Part shown: piece after piece, positions 56,001 to 64,000 of the stretch
How the letters are laid out: each line of letters opens with the position of its first letter
Position numbering within the stretch: position 1 is the stretch's first letter
From: Antennarius striatus
Lineage: Eukaryota; Chordata; Actinopteri; Lophiiformes; Antennariidae
NCBI RefSeq assembly: GCF_040054535.1
Contig: NC_090785.1
Span: 5,327,501 to 5,391,500, forward strand
Reading direction: 5' to 3'
Length of the DNA stretch: 64,000 nt
Translations under genes and position numbers: made by a program
Notes under the pieces: generated by a model
Databases searched by the model: none
What the model saw: only the letters and a program-made list of their open reading frames with translations
Told to the model about the DNA's origin: nothing

Positions 56001-57698
56001 GTTTTACTCATAACTCAGGGGCAGTGAGCAGCCATTATGTCACCCAGGGAGCAGTTTCATGCTCAAGGATACTATGACTTTTACAGACTGCGTAGGATGG
56101 GAATCGAACCGCCAGTCTTCTAATAGATCACACTTCTTGTATCTCAGGCGTAACTAGTTTACCTTCTGTTTTCTTTCTGAAAATTCCTGCTCTTATTGTA
56201 TTGGTTAGTCTGACATGAAGATATTCTAATGTCACAAAACTATCTGACTCACAGGTGTCGCCTCATCTGCTTGATATTATGACCAATTTTTCCAGTCAGC
56301 GTCATCATTATTGAGCATTAGACGCAATATAAGGAGGTTCATTGTTAAGAACTATTGTACATCTAATGTTCATGTTGATTGTATATAGAGTGAGCTCCTC
56401 CAATGTGAGGACTTGATCTTTCTCAAAAATATCTTTACATTTTTTTGTTTGATGTAATTGTGAAATAAATGTGTTGAGGTTTTAGACTCTCGGTCAGAAA
56501 TAAAAACAATTTTTAACAGGAGTCTGAGGTTTGAAGATCTGAGACGAGATAACATTGTGAGCTCAAAAATACAAAAGCACACTTTCAAAAAGTGGATATT
56601 TTGTTTGCATAAATAAATAAAACTGAATAGCAAATAAACAGATGTGACATTGATCAATTATTATATTATTTTCCGCCTGGTGCTAAACTACTGGTTGTTA
56701 TCTTGAAATATGAAACTTGATAAGAGTTTTTTCAAAAGTGGGATGAATACAGGATTCTTCTCATCTTCTGATTTTCTCTACCTCTGTTTCAAATGAAAGT
56801 CCATTATGATAAGCAAATTCTTAAGACACAGTAAGATTCCATTTACCCTGAGAATCACCAGATAATTGATGTTGACAAAAAATGCTTGTTACCTGTTAAT
56901 AAAGCATTCCACTTTTATGTAGTATGAATGATCTGGATGCAAACCATCAGGAACGGTACTTACACTATTCTCTAGACTCTGTACTTTCGTAACCCATCAT
57001 TTGTATGCCCTGGTTGGTTCTGTTCTGTACTGCAGACAGCCAACACTGTCACAAAGTGAAAAACATGATGTGTCACGCTCTCTCCTCTGCAAGCCGAGGA
57101 CGATAAGTTGATAAGTTTATTGAAATTGTTACAGTTCAACAATCAATTCATTATGTCAGATTTTCCGATTGAAGGTAGTCTTTGTTATGTGACATTGAGA
57201 GTGAATGAGACGAGCCTTCACACTTTGCACATTGACGTAAACATTGCTTATAGCACTGCTGCAGCTTTGTCAGAGGCCCGAGGCTTCATAATAGCACTTA
57301 CTAGTACAAGGTTCCACTGACACAATAGCGATGTTAGACTGTTCAGAGAGGTGGTATGCACTGATGCCATTTTTCACAGGTCCAATAGACAAGCGTTTTG
57401 CAACATAGCAACTTTCATTATAGGAAACTAGAAACCAAGAGTTAAACAAGCTATTATCTTTTCAAATCAATCTTATAGGATTCAGTGATCCATGCAACTC
57501 ACCAAGAAACCAGTGGACTGTGGATGTTAACCTGCGGTCAGGGATCAGTTTTCTGACATTTATGAATATCTGATTTTGATCACAGGAAATTACACAACAC
57601 AAAGCCTGAAGGTATACAACAGCTTTGACACTGGATCGTACTTCAAAGCAGGGGAAATCAGAGTAACAGTGATGGATGTTCTGGTGGATTGCAGTCAG
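40992..57698 (+). CDS. 5' part of an unrecognised secreted or membrane protein gene (two exons seen, rest outside window)
   Basis: I do not recognise this gene. Exon 1 (40992-41034) encodes MDLWGVYLFHLITL plus one base of a split codon and ends at a consensus donor GTGAGT. The peptide is hydrophobic, like a signal sequence. Exon 2 (57586-57698) follows the acceptor ATCACAG, starts with the two bases that complete glycine, and encodes 37 residues: an N-glycosylation sequon at once (NYT), then SYFKAGEIRVTVMDVLVDCS, ending in CAG before a GTTTGT donor. The phases match (1 to 1), exon 2 has no stop in this frame, and the joined product reads signal peptide then extracellular-type sequence with one cysteine. 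The intervening intron is about 16.5 kb. The pairing of the two exons is inference; the alternative is that exon 2 is a chance open frame. Confidence 0.5.
41092..41115. repeat. Poly-T tract
   Basis: A run of more than 20 T just inside the first intron of the unnamed gene. Confidence 0.85.
41116..46520. other. Intron 1 of the unnamed gene, first part
   Basis: AT-rich sequence with no further exon that I can support. It contains an ATC trinucleotide run at about 44940-44962 and a poly-G run near 44430. Conserved non-coding elements would need cross-species alignment to detect. Confidence 0.4.
46525..46854 (+). mobile_element. Non-autonomous hAT-type element (about 330 bp)
   Basis: The left end reads CATAGGTGGGCAAATAATTT and the right end CCGCAGTTTGCCCGGGTCTG; the termini are imperfect inverted repeats sharing the GGGCAAA core. 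Internal phrases (AGAGGGCCACACC near the left, GCTGGATGTGGCCCACAGGCCGCAG near the right) are typical of the common vertebrate hAT-derived repeats whose ends read 'gggCCGGATCCGGCCCGCGGGCCGCAGTTTG'. There is no coding capacity. Flanking 8-mers (GAAAATAC and GAACAGTT) are only weakly similar, so the target duplication is decayed or the ends are slightly off. Confidence 0.65.
47284..47395 (+). repeat. 3' fragment of a fish SINE
   Basis: ATGAGCTGGTGTCTCATCTG, GTTGTACTCCACCTTTCACC and CGCTGAGATAGGC reproduce the 3' half of the SINE family seen at 27.0, 33.8 and 53.1 kb. Confidence 0.6.
47396..53040. other. Intron 1 of the unnamed gene, middle part
   Basis: No exon with credible phase and protein character was found. 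Open frames at 49631-49867, 50482-50763 and 52040-52304 lack family signatures or proper splice context. Confidence 0.4.
53045..53088. repeat. Perfect 16-bp inverted repeat
   Basis: The arms CCACCAGGGAGGTTTT (53045-53060) and AAAACCTCCCTGGTGG (53073-53088) are exact complements around a 12-base loop. It lies immediately upstream of the SINE fragment at 53100. Confidence 0.92.
53100..53316 (+). repeat. 5'-truncated tRNA-derived fish SINE
   Basis: TTTGTATGTTCTCCTCTTGT, CTTCGTGGGTTCACTCCC, CTTCCTCCCACCTCCAAAAA, AAATTGTCTGTAGGTGTGTG and a tail AAGCGGTACAGAAAATCAAT follow the order of the SINE at 33765. The tRNA-like head is absent. A 30-bp near-palindrome interrupts its 3' half. Confidence 0.8.
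53230..53259. repeat. Perfect 14-bp inverted repeat with 2-base spacer, inside the SINE
   Basis: The arms GCTGGAGCCTACGC and GCGTAGGCTCCAGC are exact complements separated by CA. Confidence 0.95.
53895..53924. repeat. Perfect 14-bp inverted repeat with 2-base spacer
   Basis: The arms ACTATGAATTTCAG and CTGAAATTCATAGT are exact complements separated by AG. The 30-bp dispersed repeat at 53923 begins where this hairpin ends. Confidence 0.95.
53923..53952 (+). repeat. 30-bp direct repeat, copy 1
   Basis: GTAAATATTTCTCCCTTG then TTAGTGTGAGTG. It is identical at 29 of 30 bases to the copy at 55557-55586; outside these limits the two sites diverge. Confidence 0.85.
55557..55586 (+). repeat. 30-bp direct repeat, copy 2
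   Basis: GTAAATATTTCTCCCTTA then TTAGTGTGAGTG, with a single mismatch to the copy at 53923-53952, 1.63 kb away. Confidence 0.85.
56020..56125 (-). repeat. Possible reverse-oriented tRNA-derived repeat
   Basis: GGGAATCGAACCGCCAGTC (about 56099-56117) is the reverse complement of a tRNA B-box-like GGTTCGATTCC, preceded by CAGGGGCAGTGAGCAGCC and CTCAAGGATAC, phrases common in a fish interspersed repeat. I cannot assign a family or ends. Confidence 0.4.
57586..57698 (+). CDS. Candidate second coding exon
   Basis: This 113-nt open block lies between a good acceptor (TTTTGATCACAG) and a GTTTGT donor. It encodes GNYTTQSLKVYNSFDTGSYF and then KAGEIRVTVMDVLVDCSQ. The alternating polar/hydrophobic pattern looks like beta-strand extracellular domain sequence. 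No family assigned. Confidence 0.5.
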
Positions 57699-58054
57699 GT
57701 TTGTACAATTTCAGCACAACTTAGAAACACATGTTTGCAGCATTTATGTTTGCAGTTATGTCCTGAGTGAGCTTGTGTCATGAGACACCTTGTAGCTCAT
57801 TGCAATGTCCAACAGCATTAGGACAAGTGCAAGAAGTTGTTTTGACCCGCAGTTAGCATCACAAATGTTCAGTTTTCCAGATGTTTTAACTGATTGGAGA
57901 TATTTATTTACTTCTCTTTTCTAAAGCTTTTACCCCTGTGTATAAAGACGCAGGGATTTATGTTTGAATATATTTGCACAACCTGTCACACAACAGTTCT
58001 TCTCCACATTAGATGTGTGTGGTAGATGCCGGAAGTAATGGTGGTGTCAATCTG

Positions 58055-58495
58055 AAGAAAGAGTCTTTTCCAGTCTTATTGAATCGTGGGACTCCAGAAG
58101 CAGCTGACAGGTACAGGCCAGGCATACTAGGAACCAAGTTGCCATGGAGGCAAAAATGCGGCTCTTGGAGGAGTTCAGGAAGGTTATAGAGAAGGACTAT
58201 TGATCGGCCTCAAAGAAATTTTGGCTAACTGTCTGCCGACTCGCAAGGGGTAAAGCAGTGAACCACCAACACAGTGGAGGTGGGGAGCTGCTGACTTCGA
58301 CTGAGGATATTGTTGGGCAGTGGAAGGAATACTTTGGGGATCTCCTCAATCCCACGACCGTGTCTTCCATGGAGGAAGCAGAGGCTGAGGTCTCAAAGGT
58401 GGACTCGTTCTTCACCCGAGCTGAAGTCACAGAGGTGGTTGCCAAGCTCTTCAGTGGCAGGGCACCAGGGGTGGGTGACATTCGCCTTGAGTTCT
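58055..58495 (+). mobile_element. LINE (non-LTR retrotransposon) fragment, linker/N-terminal reverse transcriptase part
   Basis: The translated pieces LKKESF, GTPEAADRYRP, SASKKFWLTV, then SGGGELLTSTEDIVGQWKEY, FGDLLNPT, RAEVTEVVAKLFSGRAPGV and a decayed D-RLEF follow the stretch between endonuclease and reverse transcriptase of common fish LINEs. Frameshifts and a stop (near 58199) show decay. The catalytic reverse transcriptase core is absent: similarity stops at about 58495. It lies in intron 2 of the unnamed gene in the same orientation. Confidence 0.8.
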
Positions 58496-58649
58496 GTTTG
58501 TCCAATGATGACAAACTATCTCTTGCAAATCAGCAAAGTATGGCAAAGTACCTCAACTGGATGAACCTTCAGCCTTTCAACAAAAACACAACTTTATTAT
58601 GTCTTGATGCTCTTTTTCTTCTTCCAAATACGATGAACTGTTGTTGATC

Positions 58650-59780
58650 ACAACCTGTGCGTGTTGAGTTTGATGAACTTAATGACACATTTTTCCTTCA
58701 TTATTTCCTCACCACCACAACAAGCCTTTACTTTTGGTGTGGAGAAGAAATGTACAGCTTTGGGTATTGTATAAGTGTTAGAAGTAAGGCTGCATGTAAG
58801 AAGTATTATCAAGTCAATTTCTGTCACCTCTATCCCTCTCTGGAATTACTCATTTTAAATTTCAATATAGTTAATATCAAAACAAAATGTGTTGTTTTTT
58901 ATTTTTTTGCAAATGACTTTGGCGTCATTAAAAAGTGATTGATGTTGTTCAGAGCTTAGTTAATTAGTTGGAACTTAATATGCAGCAATGTTTCTGAATT
59001 TAATATTAAAATTTGGCATCGATGATAAAGTTAATATCTCTGTGTTGTGGACTTGAAGAAAATATTAAAACATCCTACCTTGCACTGCAATTTTTCATTA
59101 TAATGTATTTTTCTTGATTGACTAAACAATCTGTAGATTCAGAAAAATAATCCAAACAGGAGTTGACAATTAAAATGATTTTGTGTCTTTGAACAAATAT
59201 CAAAACTACTATTCTGAAGTGCATACATTTAGTAAACCCCCCCCACAAAAATATGAAGAGGTAGCAAACATTAAGCTGTTGTCTGATCATTTTGGTTCTT
59301 CACTGTAGAATCAACAGGGCTGTCAACTTCATTTTTCTTATTTGACATCAGTTATTGCAAAGAAGACTGAGGACACGTCTTCCTCAAAGAGGACAGTAGC
59401 TTTTTAAATTTCCCGTTAGTGAAACCCTAACATCTTCAGTCTGTCCTACTGCCTCACCGTCTGGAAGACTTTATACCAAGATAAGATTACTAATGGTACA
59501 CAATTGGGAAACAGTGAAGCTTCGCTCTGTAACTTTTAAAGAAGGGTGAAAGAGGAGAAATAAATGTGCTATAGTTCCACCTTGGACATCCCGTTTAAAA
59601 GAGGCTCATTTGTTGAGCTGCATTTGAAGAACTGTCTTGGGCCTTTTTTATTTGATGGAACAAATTATCAGATTATTATCGTGTTGAGATAAAGTACTTA
59701 CGGGACAGGATGTGTTGCCAATGGAGTGAGTCTTTGTCCTGCATGGTTTCTTTACACACACACACACACACGCACGCACG

Positions 59781-59841
<61 letters not shown>

Positions 59842-62540
59842 TTTCATGTGACTCAATTAGATTTTTTCTCAATTCTGATCAATTTCCTTGACTACATTGA
59901 TTTTTGTATCCCTTGGTTTTTCCAGTTATTACTGTACTTTACAGACACAAGGAAATACAGTAAATGCATTCCATTGTTAACTAAGCTAAGCATGTAATAG
60001 CCCATTGGCTAGGATCTAAAAAATAATGTTGTCTATTAGGTTTTATTCCGCATGTTCTGTTTGTAGTTCTGTCCACTCAGACTGAAACATCTCTATAATT
60101 ATTGTATCTCTTTGACATTTAATCAGTTCCCATCATTAGTTTTTAATTTGATTAAAATAATTCAACAGTTTTGCCAGGTTCCTGCAAAACTACCTATTTT
60201 GTAATCAACCTAGTACAAACATGTTAAGAGATAATGATCAAATATTAGCAATTTTAGTGTTAAATCAAAAACACAAAAATATGTATCTGTTAGTGAAATA
60301 TCAGTCCCTCATCTAGGCCTTTGTGCTGTTCCTTTACTCAGATGTCACTGAATTAGGATTTCTATCGCAGTCTTTAATTATATTCAGCAAGAACAAAATC
60401 ATCTTCACAAAAAGTCCCTCCATCGAGAGAAATTATCATCACCAAACGTCTCACATTTTTGTTCTAAGCTATTATTCTTACCCCCCGGCAATGAAAACAC
60501 TACATTCTGATAGTGATATGATCTCATGTGACTTTAAGTGGACACCACTGCTATAGTCCTGTCAAAGTTGTAGCAGATATAGTTTGATTAATGTCGCAAA
60601 TTACTTAACGCTCATTTGAGTCCTGAAAACCTTAATACAGTAGTTACTTATTCTTACTACTCAGTTTGTATGCCAACCTTTACTTCTACAAGGTCTTTGC
60701 AGCTGTGCAGGCCAGTCAGCATCTATCCTTGGACCAAACATAGACTAGAAGTAGTGACTAAAGTCATGAATAACAACGACGGTCTTTGTTATTTTCAGAT
60801 TTAATCTTTTATTTACAATTCAAAGAGTGGAGCTGCTCTTGCATTACTGGATATATTTTTCATCTTTCTGGTTTTTTTTTTCAAACTATGTATAGCAGGA
60901 GTGTGGATTTCAAGAAAACAGAAAATAATCTATAAAAATAAACAAAAACATTGGAATAATTGTAATTCAAATGAAGCATGGTGATGCTACTACATGTTTA
61001 GAGCCTGGCAGCATTATCCTCACGGTCTGCCCGCCATGAGGGAGAACTGAGTAACTACTGTATAATGAAGAGGAGTAGACTGAGAGTTAAAGCTGTGACA
61101 TTTGGTTTAATATCAGTCCATCATATTAGATGTATAGTAGCAGACACATGTGGTATGAGCTGCTTTGTAATGGTTGGTACTGTCGGTCTTTACTTTTTTG
61201 ATGTGAAAGTTTCATCCACGTTTTGAAATGGTGAGAGCAAGGAGGCCTTAAGTTGGACTTACTATGAAAGAGAGCACCATGTCATTTAGTGCTGAAAGTG
61301 GGAAAGCATTGATTTTACGGTAACATTGGTGGTGGTGTTTACCAATCCCACCAACATCTGGGAGTTTTTTTAAATTTGTAATTTAAGATCTAATGCTATC
61401 TAAGAGGCATGATAATTTACATATAGGAATACAGATTTTTAGTGCTGCTGTTCACATGGTCTTCTACCTTTAACATAATCCTTGTCCTTAAGGTTTCAGT
61501 TCTGGATGAGTGATGACTTGTTAATAGTATTCACCACAACAACAGCATGGCGACCTTGGCTGCTGTCCATTGCTCTGCCACCAGATTATTAGCAGCTTCT
61601 TTGTTCATGTTACAAAACACCTCAATTATATATAACAAAGACAAAAATAAGATAAAAAAACACAGTAACCCCCCCCCCTCCCAACAAAAAGTTTGACTAT
61701 AGTAAAAGAAGCAGAGAGTGTTATTAAATTAAACAAAATACCCACATATGCAAACATAGATAATCTGCATGACCTTGAGGTGTGGTCAGTTACCAAAGTA
61801 AGACTTTTTATTATTTCTGTGGTTGACAATTGTATTTTAGCATAACACATGTAAGTATTTTCCATAGTAGCAACTTGAAAAGAAGAGAAATGTCCTCTGT
61901 AGAATCCACTATAACAGTATTCTTTAATGTGTTGAATACAGCCTCTGCTGCTTGCTTTTCACTGTGCAAATACTGTGTTGAATTATGAATAACTATTTTG
62001 TCACAAACGCAGAAAGTGAACTGGAGTTTCAATTAACACTGCAGGTGTTTTCATAAAGGAGATAATTTATACTAATTGCAACTGCAATTTGATTTCATGC
62101 TGGAAGAAACATTTTCCACACAGCAGCAGGGAACTGAGTTGGTGCTGGTTCTGAGGAATTGAAGGTGACTGTTTTCACAATACATTTCTGACAGTATAGT
62201 GGTCAGAAGTAACCTTGGACAGTTTCCTTGTGCTTTTCTGCCATTGCTTCAAAATTAAAGCCACCCACTCTTATTTTCATGTAGGGCTGTAGGATTTATG
62301 AATGGTTCAGCTTGCATTAACTCAATTACTGTATAATATGTCTATGTCAGAAAGAGCAGGGATCAGTTAGGCACTTATCAGCAAAATGCAATTTTAAAAA
62401 GTCCAGATAAACAATTTGCAACAGGAAGGTCATTAGAATAAAATTGATGCCTAATCAACAATTTGAAGTTCTTGCATTTGGAAGTCGTAGTTAAACTGAG
62501 AAAGTTTGAATTTCATGAATAATCAGATGATTTCAAAGGA
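58650..62540. other. Intron 2 of the unnamed gene, nothing further recognised
   Basis: AT-rich sequence apart from the compound microsatellite near 59.8 kb. It has a poly-C run near 61669-61678. I could not find a third coding exon beginning in phase 0 with credible protein sequence. Confidence 0.4.
59754..59838. repeat. Compound microsatellite (AC)n(GCAC)n(AC)n
   Basis: An 85-base run of AC dinucleotides is interrupted once by CGCACGCACGCACG at about 59771-59786. Confidence 0.96.
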
Positions 62541-62549
62541 TGGGAGAGT

Positions 62550-63300
62550 GGTCTAATGAAGACTGTAAGACAGTGGTGAGGTGTGCTGTAGGTGTGACAG
62601 AGGAGTTCAAGGTGGAGGTGGGACTGCATCAGGGATCAGCTCTGAGCCCCTTCTTGTTTGCTACGGTGATGGACAGGCTGACAGATGAGGTTAGACAGCA
62701 ATCTCCATGGACTATGATGTTTACAGATGACATTGTGATCTGTAGTGAGAGCAGGGAACAGGTGGAGGAGAAGCTAGAGAGGTGGAGGTTTGTCCTGGAA
62801 GGGAGAGGAATGAAGGTTAGCTGCAGTAAGACAGAGTACATGTGTGTGAATGAGAGGGACCCAAGTGGAAGAGTGAGGTTACAGGGAGAAGAGATCAATA
62901 AGGTGGAGGATTTGAAGTACTTAGGGTCAACAGTCCAGAGCAATGGAGAGTCTGGAAAAGAGAAGAAGAAGAGTGACCAGGATGGATAGGATCAGGAATG
63001 AGTACATCAGAGGGACAGCACGTGTTAGAGGTTTTGGAGACAAAGTCAGAGAGGCCAGATTGATGGTTTGGACATGTCCAGAGGAGAGATAGTGAATATA
63101 TTGGTAGAATTATGCTGAGAATTGAACTGCCAGGCAGGAGGCCTAGAGGAAGACCAAAGAGGAGGTTTATGGATGTAGTGAAAGAGGACATGAAGGTAGT
63201 TGGTGTGAGAGAAGAGGATGCAGAAGACATGGTTAGATGGAGGCAACTGATTCGCTGTGCCGACCCTTGAAGGGAAAAGCTGAAAGGAAAGAAGAAGGAG
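62550..63300 (+). mobile_element. LINE reverse transcriptase 3' fragment with internal deletion
   Basis: The open frame 62540-62989 carries reverse transcriptase signatures: GLHQGSALSPFLFATVMDRL, then the catalytic-site region MMFTDDIVI (usual form F/Y-A-D-D; here alanine is replaced by threonine), GMKVSCSKTEYM and INKVEDLKYLGSTVQSNGES. The frame then breaks, and the sequence resumes in other frames with the C-terminal segment RMDRIRNEYIRGTA, YIGR-MLR-ELPGR, GRPKRRFMDVVKEDMK and WRQLIRCADP, just before a purine-rich GAAGAAGGAG tail. The thumb/connection segment between these blocks is missing. The element is 5'-truncated, internally deleted and dead. The clade (RTE-like) is uncertain. Confidence 0.85.
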
Positions 63301-64000
63301 AGTGGTGTAATTCTTGAGACATGTAATCAATACATGACATGGGGTGATCGCTATTATCAAAGCAACCATTTGTTTCATTTAAGGTCTACAGTTCTGATAC
63401 TTCTGGCTTCTGCTGTAGTTGTTTATTCCTACCTACTGTAATCCATACATTGTCAGAGCATCCTCCAGTTTGTTTCTCCCTCTTACTAGGTAGTACTCCC
63501 CGTCTTGTGTTTTAAATAGCATGCTATGTGAATGTACTGTACAGTACATGTATTTTTCCTGGGCTTGTTCCTGTTTTCTCCTGTTGAATTCTAAGTATTC
63601 AGGGACTGTAATATTTTCTCTGTATAAAGGTCAAGATCAGCGCATCTGGATGAGGATAAACTGATCAGATGTGCAAATTACCCTGTGTGTTCTGATTAAA
63701 GATTGAATTTCAAAACTTTGAAACTAAATGACACTTTTCTGTGGTCTTCATGCGTGATTTGGTTGATGTCTTAAGTGAAGTATGAATGGTGTGGGCACTA
63801 CTTTATCTTCCATGTAAATGGATATTTTCCTGTCTCGTTTTGCCTGATTTAATTTTTGGTTTGATGTCTGAAATAGCTAATTTTGTGCCATAAAAACAAT
63901 ATGCAGAGTATCAGAAAGCAGTGATTTAGCAGAAAAAGGAGGCTACATATCCACAAAAAATATTCATGTTCTGGGAGATTCTTTTATTTTCAATTACTGA
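63301..64000. other. Intronic/unknown sequence to window end
   Basis: No gene feature recognised. It contains an 18-bp perfect palindrome at 63532-63549 (ATGTACTGTACAGTACAT). Confidence 0.4.

Larger units (their letters stand above)
53953..57585. other. Intron 1 of the unnamed gene, last part
   Basis: AT-rich, without an exon I can support apart from the start of exon 2 at 57586. It contains the repeat copies listed separately. Confidence 0.4.

Noticed and set aside
62629..63378. Long minus-strand open frames
   Set aside because: They are antisense shadows of the LINE reverse transcriptase fragment.

Overview
The window is vertebrate genomic DNA, most likely from a ray-finned (teleost) fish. 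The reasons are: compact introns with canonical GT/AG sites in two complete vertebrate genes; tRNA-derived SINEs with the 'GGCGGCACGGTGGCGCAG...' head typical of fish; fish-type LINE reverse transcriptase fragments; long (AC)n microsatellites; and hAT DNA transposon relics. There is no bacterial, CRISPR or operon structure. Almost every long open reading frame outside the genes listed here is chance or repeat-derived.

Layout. (1) 1-560: CpG-rich upstream region of the first gene. (2) 559-7892, + strand: a complete sideroflexin-5 gene (sfxn5), assembled here from 14 coding exons (978 nt, 325 aa). (3) 7893-11574: 3' UTR/intergenic spacer with degenerate repeats and, close to the next gene, two same-orientation CTCF-like motifs. 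(4) 11575-16652, + strand: a complete smyd5 gene (SET and MYND domain protein 5) from 13 coding exons (1245 nt, 414 aa) with a poly(A) signal at 16713. SFXN5 and SMYD5 are also close neighbours in human (2p13), so this is an old conserved linkage. (5) about 16.7-40.4 kb: a gene-poor interval holding a hAT transposon with a perfect 8-bp target duplication, an LTR-like insertion nested in it, a full-length SINE with its own target duplication, and microsatellites. (6) 40992-57698, + strand: the 5' part of a gene I cannot name. A 43-nt signal-peptide exon and a 113-nt exon, separated by 16.5 kb, join in compatible phase; the rest must lie beyond the window. Its introns carry a small non-autonomous hAT element, SINE fragments, a cluster of perfect hairpins and two LINE fragments (about 58.05-58.5 kb and 62.55-63.3 kb).

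sfxn5 encodes a mitochondrial inner-membrane amino-acid/citrate-type carrier. smyd5 encodes a lysine methyltransferase reported to act on histones and a ribosomal protein. Nothing in the sequence suggests that they act together; they are simply neighbours. I found no convincing new biological system. The observations most worth following up are the unnamed secreted or membrane gene, the clusters of perfect inverted repeats (53.0-53.9 kb, and inside the hAT element at 28.8-29.2 kb), and the paired CTCF-like sites upstream of smyd5.
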